DNA of 64,000 bases from Streptomyces sp. NBC_00510 (GTDB taxonomy: Bacteria > Actinomycetota > Actinomycetes > Streptomycetales > Streptomycetaceae), in assembly GCA_036013505.1 (NCBI GenBank), contig CP107851.1, positions 5,606,001 through 5,670,000 of the forward strand, given 5' to 3'. Both the position numbers and the translations under genes were made by a program. The notes beneath the pieces were generated by a model. The model did not search any database. It had not been told where the DNA came from and saw nothing but the letters and a program-made list of their open reading frames with translations. Every line of letters begins with the position of its first letter. The stretch's first letter is position 1. Positions 47,281 through 55,289 of the stretch are shown piece by piece.

Positions 47281-47577
47281 TCAGGCGGAGGCCTTGGCGA
47301 TGATGCCCTCGACCTCATCCCGCCCGAAGGCCCGCAGGGTCGTGCTGCGGATGTTGCCGATCGCGCCGAGCCGCAGCAGCGCCGCGGCGGCGGTCTCGTC
47401 GTCGGGCGCCTCGAGAATCGCCACGAGGTCGTAGGGCCCGACGGTCCAGTAGATGTCCACGAGCCGCCCCCCGGCACCCCGCAGGGCGTCGCCGAAGGCA
47501 TCGGCCCGGTCGGCCGTGTCGGCGTAGGCGCGGATCCCCTGGTCGGTCCAGCTCAACAGCGCGATGTAGAGCGGCAC
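47281..47577 (-). CDS. GYD-domain protein
   Basis: A 98-residue protein of the GYD family: MPLYIALLSWTDQGIR opens it and VDIYWTVGPYDLVAILEAPDDE carries the G-P/Y-D signature. Ferredoxin-like dimeric barrel of unknown function. Confidence 0.88.
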   Translation of the reverse strand: MPLYIALLSWTDQGIRAYADTADRADAFGDALRGAGGRLVDIYWTVGPYDLVAILEAPDDETAAAALLRLGAIGNIRSTTLRAFGRDEVEGIIAKASA

Positions 47578-47668
47578 AATGTGTCACCTCGACAAAGAGA
47601 GGAGCGTCCCCTACAGCGTATGTGCGCCGCTGACGGGCCGCATCCGGCGCGGGGTGGCCGTCGCCCGA

Positions 47669-47980
47669 TCAGCGAGGATGCCGTTGCCGCCAGGCCTCGC
47701 TGTCGTGAGGACGGGCCTTCAGGTCCGTTATGCCGTGCACTTGCAGGGCGGCGCCGAGCAGGACGAGCCCGAGTGCCACGATGCTCACGGCCCACTGCAC
47801 CCCGCTGGACCAGCCCGCCAACCGCGACCCCCCGTCCAGCGCGAACCCGCCGCCCATGGCCACGCCACCCCATCCCGCCTTGCGCGGATCCCGGTACTGC
47901 GCCGCGCGCCGGCCCTTCAGGGTGAGCGCCCCCGCAACCACGCTGAGGCACCCGCAAGCGAACATGATCCACGCTGTCAC
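47669..47980 (-). CDS. Small membrane protein
   Basis: A 103-residue protein with two hydrophobic segments (about 4-22 and 60-82) and a basic linker between. GTG start at 47980. No family recognised. It is the last gene before the island-like region. Confidence 0.58.
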   Translation of the reverse strand: MTAWIMFACGCLSVVAGALTLKGRRAAQYRDPRKAGWGGVAMGGGFALDGGSRLAGWSSGVQWAVSIVALGLVLLGAALQVHGITDLKARPHDSEAWRQRHPR

Positions 47981-48030
47981 GGCGGAAACGTACTACGAGG
48001 CACTGGCCCGACCCCCGGCCGGTAGGCCCG

Positions 48031-48056
48031 GGGCCTTTCCCTTTTGGCCCAGGCAG
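48031..48056 (+). repeat. Imperfect copy of the tRNA-Arg 3' end (candidate attachment-site remnant)
   Basis: The stretch GGCC-TTTCCCTTTTG-GCCCAGGCAG resembles GCCTTTTCCCTTGTGCCCCAGGCAG at the 3' end and flank of tRNA-Arg (53129-53153), in the same orientation, with a few mismatches and one gap. Direct repeats of a tRNA 3' end mark the two edges of integrated elements. Confidence 0.42.
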
Positions 48057-48168
48057 AACCAGGGCCGGGGACAGGCCGCCCGCTCCGGCCGAAGTCCTCA
48101 CACGTGCCGCTCTGTTGCCGTCATCCTCCACCGTCAGGAGCCGCCGGCCAGTCGTGGTCAAAGGCGTC

Positions 48169-49239
48169 CTACCCGTCGTGCTGGGCCCGGCCGTCTTCGA
48201 AGACGAACAGCGGTTTGGCACCACGTGCGGGTGTTTCGGCGAGCGAGATCGCTTCAGCGAAACGCTCAAGGGGGAACGGCCGGCCTTCGGGGATGCTCAG
48301 CACGTCATCAGCGACGAGGTCGCGAACCTGGGACAGCGCGCGCAGCGCATCCTCAGGTGAGGCACTGCCGAACCAGCGGTTCAGCCAGAAGCCGCGGACC
48401 GCTTTGGTCTCGTAGATGACCGAACGCGCCGACAGCGGGATCGTCAGCGCTGCCGGGTCGGTCTGCCGATGGGTGGAGAGCGCGCCGTAGACCACGACCT
48501 CTCCTCCGGGAGCCAATGCCTGGGACACCTGGGCACCCACATGGCCCGCGACACAGTCGATGGCCTTGCGCACGCCATCCGGCCCCGCGATCTCGGCCAC
48601 CCGGCGCACCAGGTCCTCGTCCTCCGTGCAGATGACCTCGTCGCCGCCGAGCGCCTTGATCTCCTCAACCGCATCGCGCCGCCGCACGACATTGATCGTG
48701 CGCATGCCCAGATGCCTTGCCAGCTGAATGACGAGCCGGCCGACGGTGGAGCCCGCGGCCGTCTGCAACAACCATTCCCCCGGCCGTACGTCGAGTTCGC
48801 GGGTCACCAGGAGCAGCGCGGTCAAGGGGTTGACGGCGAGTTGACAGGCCTCGGAGTCGCTCAGCCGGTCGGGGACCGGCAGGAGCCTTCGCGTATCGGC
48901 GACAAGGTATTCCTGCCAAGTGCCGGCCACGGGGGGCCCGGGTACCGCCGGGACCGCAACGGTCACCACGCGCTCGCCGATTTTCAGCCCCGCGGCATCC
49001 GGGCCCAGGGCCTCAATACGGCCCACGCATTCCATGTGACCCCCGACAGTGGGAAACTCGGGTGAGAAACCGTAGCGGCCACGCAGCACGTGCAGATCGC
49101 TGGCGTGAATCGGAGTCGCCTTCACGCGGATCAACGCCTGACCGGCTCCAGGCGTGGGAACAGGCCGGGATTCCAGCCGCAGGACATCGGTCGGCTCGCC
49201 GACCTTTCCGGCTACGAGCGCGCACATGGATCGTGGCAT
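48169..49239 (-). CDS. Zinc-independent medium-chain dehydrogenase (enoyl-thioester/quinone reductase-like)
   Basis: A 356-residue MDR protein with an N-terminal GroES-like domain and the Rossmann segment LLQTAAGSTVGRLVIQLARHLGMRTINVVRR near 150-180, where AxGxxxG binds NADPH. Structural-zinc cysteines are absent. The NTAAGS-like segment resembles mitochondrial 2-enoyl thioester reductases (ETR1/MECR) or quinone reductases. It lies downstream of two SnoaL-like genes, all divergent from the LysR gene, so it is probably a LysR-controlled detoxification or catabolic operon. GC content is somewhat lower than around it. Confidence 0.8.
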   Translation of the reverse strand: MPRSMCALVAGKVGEPTDVLRLESRPVPTPGAGQALIRVKATPIHASDLHVLRGRYGFSPEFPTVGGHMECVGRIEALGPDAAGLKIGERVVTVAVPAVPGPPVAGTWQEYLVADTRRLLPVPDRLSDSEACQLAVNPLTALLLVTRELDVRPGEWLLQTAAGSTVGRLVIQLARHLGMRTINVVRRRDAVEEIKALGGDEVICTEDEDLVRRVAEIAGPDGVRKAIDCVAGHVGAQVSQALAPGGEVVVYGALSTHRQTDPAALTIPLSARSVIYETKAVRGFWLNRWFGSASPEDALRALSQVRDLVADDVLSIPEGRPFPLERFAEAISLAETPARGAKPLFVFEDGRAQHDG

Positions 49240-49286
49240 GGGATTCTCCTTCGGTCGAGGGTGGCATCGCTTGACGGGGGCAGGAA

Positions 49287-49475
49287 TTACCGGGCATATC
49301 GTGTCCCGGTAAATTTCTCGCCTGCCGGAGCCTGCCCGATGAATCGGGCAGGCCTCGACGGGTACACCCGCAGGCCGTCGATCGATTCACGCCCCTTCGC
49401 GGTGTCCGCGTACAGCCGAGCCTCGGCGATCAGTCCGTCGTGCACGGTGAACAGCGGACGGTGTTCATTCTCCAT
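49287..49475 (-). pseudogene. Truncated SnoaL-like gene
   Basis: A 62-residue product (MENEHRPLFTVHDGLIAEARLYADTAKGRESIDGL...). It looks like only the last strands of a SnoaL-type NTF2 fold: FTVHDGLIAEARLYAD is the usual terminal block. The last residues GEKFTGTRYA echo GEHFAGTEYA of the complete SnoaL-like protein directly upstream, which suggests a partial duplication. An alternative ATG at 49505 would overlap that gene. Confidence 0.55.
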
Positions 49476-49488
49476 GGTGCGGGCGGGT

Positions 49489-49938
49489 TCAGTCGCGCTC
49501 GGCATCCGGCGGGTCGGCGCAGTACTTCGCGTACTCCGTCCCGGCGAAGTGCTCGCCCAGCTTCCGGGAGAAGTACCGGAGCATCGGCAGCGGACGGTGG
49601 TTCATCACAAGATGCTGCGTCTTCCCCTCGTCGTTCATGTAGACGACGGCGATATTGGCGATGGGCCTACCGTCCACCGTTGCCGCGTAGTCCTCGACGA
49701 AGCCGTTCTCTCCGTACTTACCGATGTAGATGAAGTCCTGGAATTCGTACAGAGTGCGCGCGTAGGAAAGTATCGCGAGAACGTCCTTGGCTCCGTGGAC
49801 GGTCCCGTTGAAGACCCCGGCCTCCAGCGTCACGTCATCGGCGAGATTGTCCAGCCAAGGAGGGTAATAATCCTTGCGCTGCCGCACCGGGTCACCGCTG
49901 CCCAGATATGTCGGTGGCGTCTTGTAAGTCATCTCCAA
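49489..49938 (-). CDS. SnoaL-like / NTF2-fold protein
   Basis: A 149-residue protein (or 147 from the ATG at 49932). It begins MEMTYKTPPTYLGSGD and contains WLDNLADDVTLEAGVFNGTVHGAKDVLAILSYARTL, typical of SnoaL-like enzymes or NTF2 proteins. First gene of the operon divergent from LysR. Its small-molecule substrate is unknown. Confidence 0.75.
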   Translation of the reverse strand: MEMTYKTPPTYLGSGDPVRQRKDYYPPWLDNLADDVTLEAGVFNGTVHGAKDVLAILSYARTLYEFQDFIYIGKYGENGFVEDYAATVDGRPIANIAVVYMNDEGKTQHLVMNHRPLPMLRYFSRKLGEHFAGTEYAKYCADPPDAERD

Positions 49939-50085
49939 ACCTCCCGTGGTGAGCCGTCTCCTATTTCGAGCAGTTCCTCTGATGAACAGAGTCGCCGGAC
50001 GCGATGGTCGCTGTCCAACGAAAGTCGGAGACCGCAGCCATCTCGCTCAGAGATACCCGGGGGCTCTCTGTGGGATATTGGGAGT

Positions 50086-50979
50086 GTGGAACTGCGCCAA
50101 CTCGAGCACTTCGTCACCGTCGCCGAGGAAGCGAACTTCACCCGTGCCGCCGCACGGCTGCACGTCGTCCAGTCCGCGGTCTCGACCACGATCAAGAACC
50201 TCGAGCGAGAACTCGGCACGCCGCTGCTGGAACGCACCTCCAAACGCGTGCTGCTCACCGATGCCGGTGCCGCCCTGCTCCCGCGCGCCCATGCCGCTCT
50301 CAACGCCGCCCGGGAAGCGGTGGACGCGGTGGCCGAGGTCCGCGGAGGACTGCGCGGCACCCTGCGGCTGGGCACGATGACCACGGTGGGCCTCATCGAC
50401 CTTCCCGCGCTTCTCGGTGAATTCCACCGGCGCCATCCCGGCGTGCTCCTGCAGACCAGCGCCGCCGCATCCGGCTCCCAGGGTCTGATCGACGCCCTCC
50501 TCGAACGGCGGCTCGACCTCGCCTTCGTCTCCCTGCCCGGACCGCACCCGACCGGCATCACGCTGACCGACCTCGTCACCTCGGTGCTCGACCTCGTCGT
50601 GCCGGCCGACCATCCGCTCGCGGAACGCCGCACCGTGCCGATCACCGAACTGGCCGGCCTGGACTTCGTCGACTTCCCCGTGAGCTACGGCATCCGGACC
50701 GTTGCCGATCAGGCCTTCGCCGCCGCCTCCGTGACCCGCCGCGTCGCCCTCGAGATCACCGACCTCCCCACCGGTGTCGCCTACGTCCGCAACGGCCTGG
50801 GCGTGGCGCTACTGCCACGGCCCGCCCTCGCCAAGGCGGAGGACGTCGCCACGCTGACCATCGACGACGCCAACCTGGACTGGCCGTTTTCCCTGGCCGC
50901 CCCGTCCGGGCGCACGCCCAGTGCCGCAGCACGTGCCCTGGTCGCGATAGCGCACGAGTTCCTCATCTGGCGAGGGTGA
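50086..50979 (+). CDS. LysR-family transcriptional regulator
   Basis: A 297-residue LTTR. The HTH VELRQLEHFVTVAEEANFTRAAARLHVVQSAVSTTIKNLERELGTPLLER (residues 1-50) is followed by a periplasmic-binding-protein-like effector domain. GTG start at 50086. Divergent from the SnoaL-reductase operon, which it probably controls from the 147-bp gap. Confidence 0.92.
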   Translation: MELRQLEHFVTVAEEANFTRAAARLHVVQSAVSTTIKNLERELGTPLLERTSKRVLLTDAGAALLPRAHAALNAAREAVDAVAEVRGGLRGTLRLGTMTTVGLIDLPALLGEFHRRHPGVLLQTSAAASGSQGLIDALLERRLDLAFVSLPGPHPTGITLTDLVTSVLDLVVPADHPLAERRTVPITELAGLDFVDFPVSYGIRTVADQAFAAASVTRRVALEITDLPTGVAYVRNGLGVALLPRPALAKAEDVATLTIDDANLDWPFSLAAPSGRTPSAAARALVAIAHEFLIWRG

Positions 50980-51127
50980 GCGCCGCCTCGACTTGCGCCT
51001 CGTGCTCGATCTCTCCTGCCCACCCCAGGGCGCTGCGACGGCCGTTGCGTTGCCACAGCCACTCGGCGAAGGATGACGCGTCAGGGCTCCGGAAGCCGAA
51101 CTCCCCCTCCCTGCCATGTATCTGCAT
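50963..51127 (-). pseudogene. Coding-like fragment (54 residues), origin unknown
   Basis: Translates to MQIHGREGEFGFRSPDASSF...EWLWQRNGRRSALGWAGEIEHEAQ... and then stops. The residue usage looks like real protein, but no RBS precedes it and the frame upstream loses that character. It overlaps the lysR 3' end. The FGFRS...WLW...LGWAGEI pattern faintly recalls SMI1/SUKH proteins. Probably a decayed gene piece inside the island-like region. Confidence 0.35.
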
Positions 51128-51260
51128 CGCGCACTGCGCCGCGGTGGGCTGGTGGGGTTGCGCCGCTCGGACACGGGACTGGTTCGGGAAGGGGCCGGTG
51201 ACCTGCGCGGGGTTCGGTGCGGCGTCGGTTTCGGAACCACACCGAGCCCCGCGTTTCAGA

Positions 51261-51656
51261 TCAGGAGCCGTCGATCAGTTTCTGTACCTCGGGCGGGAGC
51301 TCTGAGCCGGAGTAAACGGCGAAGAACGTCGCTGTCTTCGGTGTGTCCCCAATGGCGATGGCGACCTTGGGAGAGATGCCGTCCACTTCGTAGGCAGTAT
51401 CCGTCGTAACGGGCTCCTCGCCCTTGTCCTGGCCGCCGGTGTCTTCGCAGGGTGGTTTGGTGGCGGCGCCGAGCTTCTTCCCGAGTGTGAATTTCACGTT
51501 CGCCACGTCCCGATACGATCGGTCCTGGTAGGTGTACTGATTGACGCAGGAAGCCGATTCCTCCCCACCGCTATCGCTGTCTGCCGTGCACGCGGCTACT
51601 GACATCACCATGGCCGTCGCCACCAACAAGCCAGCGGATCGCCCGGTCCAGCTCAT
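51261..51656 (-). CDS. Lipoprotein, possibly DUF6281
   Basis: A 131-residue lipoprotein. A signal peptide with lipobox VAAC puts lipidation at Cys23. The mature part has three further cysteines and SCVNQYTYQDRSYRDV...LGAATKPPCEDTGG, which resembles DUF6281 proteins. Expected on the outer face of the membrane. ATG 51656. Function unknown. Confidence 0.75.
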   Translation of the reverse strand: MSWTGRSAGLLVATAMVMSVAACTADSDSGGEESASCVNQYTYQDRSYRDVANVKFTLGKKLGAATKPPCEDTGGQDKGEEPVTTDTAYEVDGISPKVAIAIGDTPKTATFFAVYSGSELPPEVQKLIDGS

Positions 51657-52419
51657 GCGTGTCCCCCTCAGTAGATGCGGCAAAGAAGCGGAGTGCCTCC
51701 TCTTTGCCGAGTGACCTTGCCATCGCTCAGCACGGAAGTGAGATCGTGCAGGTGGTGAGGCTCTCGTGTTCCGAACTTCGACGTCGGCGCCCCGCATCAG
51801 GTTTCCTTGCCGCGCGTTTCGGACCGAGACTCCCGTTCGAACCGCATCCCTCAAGACCGGATGGACAACAGCTTCTGACGTCGGCGCAACGGGTTTGGCC
51901 GGTGGCCTGCCTGACCGGCCCCGGCCGCAGCGCGTTTCCCCCTCAGCCAGCCCTTCGCCGTCGGGCCGCGGGCTGCCGCGCTCTGCGCGGAGGGAGCGTC
52001 TTGATGAGGTGGAGAAAGTCTTACCGCGCCCCCGGGTGATCGTCTGTGTCCTGACTCGGCTGACAGTTGGAGCCGTTGGGCTGTCCATGGCGCTGGGGGA
52101 CGTGCGTCGGTCAGGATGAATCAGAGGCGTCGACCTTGGTGGGTGCGACGCCGAGGACGGTGACATGCCTTCGTTGCGCGCCGTTAGTCGATGAACTTGG
52201 CCTCAGGGCAACGGGCTTGTACGCCATGGGTGCCGTCTCGTCGGCTCATTCTCCGGCCGTGATTGATCTTCACTGAGGTGAGGCCAGGCGCTTGCGGTCG
52301 TGGCTGCACACCTGTGGGCCGGAACCGTCCAGAGCGTCCAGGAGTCGGACCGCGAAGACTCCGGACATGCGCTCTGCGACCTCTTCGGGCGCAGTTCGGG
52401 GTCTCCTTGCCGTGCAAGC
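51657..52419. other. Gap without a convincing gene
   Basis: About 760 bp whose base composition is lower in GC than the neighbouring core. Six-frame translations give no recognisable protein. A short minus-strand stretch ending at 52184 (VKINHGRRMSRRDG...) has some protein-like character, but no family is evident. It fits decayed DNA in an old insertion. Confidence 0.45.
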
Positions 52420-52929
52420 TCAGCCCCTTGGAGCTGACGATGAACGCTTCTGGAGCAGCTCGTGAACCGCGCGGACGACGTTGCTGGTGATCTCGTCCCG
52501 GGAGATCGTCCAGTCCTCGTTCCAGTCGTCGAGCTGGATGGCGCACGTGACGACGGGCTCCAACACGGGTGGATACCGGAGTTCCATGGCTGCCTCGGTC
52601 CAGATCATGTCCGCGCCGGTCGCGGGGTCGAGTGACCCGTCGGCGATTTGCTCGGCCAGCCAATAGGCCAAGGCCAGCTTGGTCGCAGTCGGATCCGCCT
52701 GTGGTTCGAAGACGAATCCGAGCTCTTCCATCACCTGATCGAACAGCTCGGACGCTTCGGGTTCCTCGCGCCGCCCGAGTCCGGCGAGCAGTGGCAGCGA
52801 CGGCGTTTCCACGTCGGCCAGGAGGGCGTCGAGAGCCGCTGCAATGAGCCGATCAGAGCCTACGGGCCGTTCGAACGCACGCGACCGCGCGAGCATCTTC
52901 AGCTGCCTGACAGCCTCGTCTTCGGTCAC
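52420..52929 (-). CDS. Hypothetical protein
   Basis: A 169-residue soluble protein (from GTG 52929, AAGGGGG upstream; ATG 52965 is an alternative). It contains LALAYWLAEQIADGSLDPATGADMIW and CAIQLDDWNEDWTISRDEI. No domain recognised; the acidic, helical style resembles immunity or SUKH-neighbour proteins of Streptomyces polymorphic loci, but there is no toxin gene nearby. Confidence 0.6.
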   Translation of the reverse strand: MTEDEAVRQLKMLARSRAFERPVGSDRLIAAALDALLADVETPSLPLLAGLGRREEPEASELFDQVMEELGFVFEPQADPTATKLALAYWLAEQIADGSLDPATGADMIWTEAAMELRYPPVLEPVVTCAIQLDDWNEDWTISRDEITSNVVRAVHELLQKRSSSAPRG

Positions 52930-53100
52930 GTCTGCACCCCCTTGTCGACCACGCCGGACCGGCATCGTGTCACGTCAGTAGCGCTCGGCCGCAAGCGGTT
53001 ATGGGGCCCGACACGGCAGGCGGAGAGACCACATCCGGAGGCGGCAGACCAGCGCGATGGCTGCCGTCGACCGCTGCCGTTGATGTCGAAAGTGGATGTC

Positions 53101-53134
53101 AAAGGCCCCGGACCTTGATCGGTCCGGAGCCTTT
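53101..53134 (-). terminator. tRNA-Arg terminator hairpin
   Basis: AAAGGCCCCGGACC / GGTCCGGAGCCTTT with a 6-nt loop and one mismatch, flanked by A/T runs. Immediately downstream of the tRNA. Confidence 0.75.
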
Positions 53135-53141
53135 TCCCTTG

Positions 53142-53214
53142 TGCCCCAGGCAGGATTCGAACCTGCGACACCCGCTTTAGGAGAGCGGTGCTCTATCCCC
53201 TGAGCTACTGAGGC
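53142..53214 (-). tRNA. tRNA-Arg (anticodon CCT)
   Basis: A 73-nt cloverleaf. Acceptor GCCTCAG pairs with CTGGGGC (one G-U). The D arm has GCTC...GAGC, and the anticodon stem CCGCT/AGCGG carries loop CTCCTAA. The T arm is GCAGG-TTCGAAT-CCTGC, discriminator A. CCA is not encoded. It reads the rare AGG codon. tRNA 3' ends are frequent integration sites; see the partial repeat at 48031. Confidence 0.95.
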
Positions 53215-53304
53215 GGAGGCGTGGGACAGCCTAGCGGATGAGGGTCAGGGGTGTGCCGGCGATTGCGCCGGGTGCCGGGGGTGTGTGGCGCTGCGCGAGG
53301 GGCG

Positions 53305-53787
53305 TCAGCCGCAGGGCGGGCCGTCGTCGAGGTCGGCGGCGGTGAGGGCGGCGGTGAGGCGGTCGACGCGGGCGCGGAGGTCGTTGATCTCCTCCAGGCC
53401 GAGGCCGGTGGCGGCGGAGATGCGGCGCGGGATCTGGAGGGCCTTGGCGTGCAGCGCGGTGCCGGCGTCGGTGAGGTGGACGGTGACGGAGCGCTCGTCG
53501 TCGGTGGAGCGCTCGCGGCGTACGAGGCCGGTGGCCTCGAGGCGCTTGAGGAGGGGGGAGAGGGTGCCGGAGTCGAGGCGCAGGTGCTCGCCGATCTTCT
53601 TGACCGGCAGGGCGCGGTGTTCCCAGAGCACGAGCATCACCAGGTACTGGGGGTAGGTGAGGCCGAGGTCCTTGAGCACGACGCGGTAGACGCCGCCGAA
53701 GGCGCGCGAGGCGGCGTGCAGGGAGAAGCAGATCTGGTTCTCGAGCCGGAGGTGGTCCCCGGCACGGGCGGGCGCGGTGGCGGTCAT
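53305..53787 (-). CDS. ohrR: OhrR-type MarR regulator
   Basis: A 160-residue MarR protein. The N-terminal sensor cysteine is in LENQICFSLHAASRAF (Cys20), the hallmark of OhrR; its oxidation by organic hydroperoxides releases DNA. The winged HTH has PVKKIGEHLRLDSGTLSPLLKRLEATGLVRRERS. Divergent from ohr, with palindromic sites between them. Confidence 0.92.
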   Translation of the reverse strand: MTATAPARAGDHLRLENQICFSLHAASRAFGGVYRVVLKDLGLTYPQYLVMLVLWEHRALPVKKIGEHLRLDSGTLSPLLKRLEATGLVRRERSTDDERSVTVHLTDAGTALHAKALQIPRRISAATGLGLEEINDLRARVDRLTAALTAADLDDGPPCG

Positions 53788-53818
53788 GGGTCCAGGGTAG
53801 CCCGACCGTCCACGTTTT

Positions 53819-53832
53819 AGTTGTGTGCAACT
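53819..53832. promoter_or_regulatory. OhrR operator
   Basis: AGTTG-TGTG-CAACT, a 5+5 palindrome in the ohrR-ohr gap, with a second half-site-like TTGTGTGC nearby at 53836. In Streptomyces, OhrR binds sites in this divergent gap. Confidence 0.65.
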
Positions 53833-53890
53833 CAATTGTGTGCTCTACTTGTCGTCAACGGGATCGCAACCGATCGAAAGAGGACGTTCC

Positions 53891-54301
<411 letters not shown>

Positions 54302-54324
54302 GCGGAGCAGGCATCGGCAGAAGC

Positions 54325-54364
54325 GGAAGGGCCCTGGGCGCGCGGTAGCGTCCGGGGCCCTTCC
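54325..54364 (+). terminator. ohr terminator
   Basis: GGAAGGGCCC / GGGCCCTTCC, 10-bp stem with a 20-nt loop, 23 bp after the ohr stop codon. Confidence 0.65.
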
Positions 54365-54462
54365 CGTGCGTGCGGGGCCGGTCCGGGAGGCCCCTCGAGC
54401 GCTGCCGGAGCCAGCCGCGTTGATTGTGACTCAGCTCACAAGCGGCCCTGAAATATCCGGGG

Positions 54463-54501
54463 AACGGCTCCCCGTTTACACCTACGTCGCACAAACGGGG
54501 A
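54463..54501. promoter_or_regulatory. TetR operator region
   Basis: TCCCCGTTT (54469-54477) and AAACGGGGA (54493-54501) form a 9-bp perfect inverted repeat with a 15-bp spacer. A shorter AACGG-N4-CCGTT overlaps its left side. It lies 50-90 bp before the tetR start. Confidence 0.6.
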
Positions 54502-54551
54502 CTCGCTCCCCGGAACCGAGCGCCACCGAGAGACAGAGAGGAGTGCCCGTC

Positions 54552-55181
54552 ATGGCAGTCGTCGCCACGAAGCTCCGCGCGGATGCCACGCGCAACCGCG
54601 AGCGGATCATCGTCGCCGCCCGCGAGGTGCTCCTCGAGCACGGTACCGACGCCCCGCTCGACGAGATAGCCAAGCGGGCAGGTGTGGGCAACGCCACCGT
54701 CTACCGGCACTTCGCCGACCGCCAGGAGCTCGCGCTCCAGGTGGCCCTGTCGGTGACGGACAGGATCACCCAGCGGGCCGAGGAGGCACTGGCGCAGGAG
54801 CCGGACGCCTTCGACGCGCTGCGCCGCTTCGTGCACGAGGCGGCCGACGAGCGCGTGGGCGCGCTGTGCCCGATGCTCTCCACCGGATTCGGCAAGGGGG
54901 ACCCGCGGCTCGAGGAGAGCCGCATACGCTTGGAGCGCGCGATCGAGGAGCTGATGGCCGCCGGGCGGCGGTCCGGACGGCTCCGCGCCGACATCGACGT
55001 CGGCGACGTGATGGTGGCCGTCAGCCAGCTGACGCGGCCGCTGCCCGGTAAGCACTGCGGCAGCATGGAGCGCTTCATCCGCCGTCATCTGCAGTTGTTC
55101 GTGGACGGCCTGGAGGCGCCGGCGCGCTCCGAACTCCCGGGTGACTCCGCCACTTTCGAGGACCTTCGGCAATGTCGCTGA
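54552..55181 (+). CDS. TetR-family regulator
   Basis: A 209-residue regulator with HTH RERIIVAAREVLLEHGTDAPLDEIAKRAGVGNATVYRHFADRQELAL (about 15-60). ATG 54552 with GAGAGGAG upstream. It precedes an MFS exporter gene and probably represses both through the repeats at 54463-54501. Its site does not resemble CTGAC-N5-GTCAG, so it is not the candidate regulator of the catabolic genes. Confidence 0.9.
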   Translation: MAVVATKLRADATRNRERIIVAAREVLLEHGTDAPLDEIAKRAGVGNATVYRHFADRQELALQVALSVTDRITQRAEEALAQEPDAFDALRRFVHEAADERVGALCPMLSTGFGKGDPRLEESRIRLERAIEELMAAGRRSGRLRADIDVGDVMVAVSQLTRPLPGKHCGSMERFIRRHLQLFVDGLEAPARSELPGDSATFEDLRQCR

Positions 55182-55289
55182 GCTCCGCCTGCCGAACGGG
55201 CGCCCCCGCGTAATTCACTCGCCCACAACATTTCCGTTACGACTGTATGTCCTCTTCGTCTTCAATGTCGTCACCTCTTCGTACCGTTA

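Noticed and set aside
54552..55181. The TetR gene here as the repressor of the CTGAC-N5-GTCAG regulon
   Set aside because: Its own upstream region holds a different repeat (TCCCCGTTT/AAACGGGGA) and it is paired with an exporter. No regulon palindrome lies near it.
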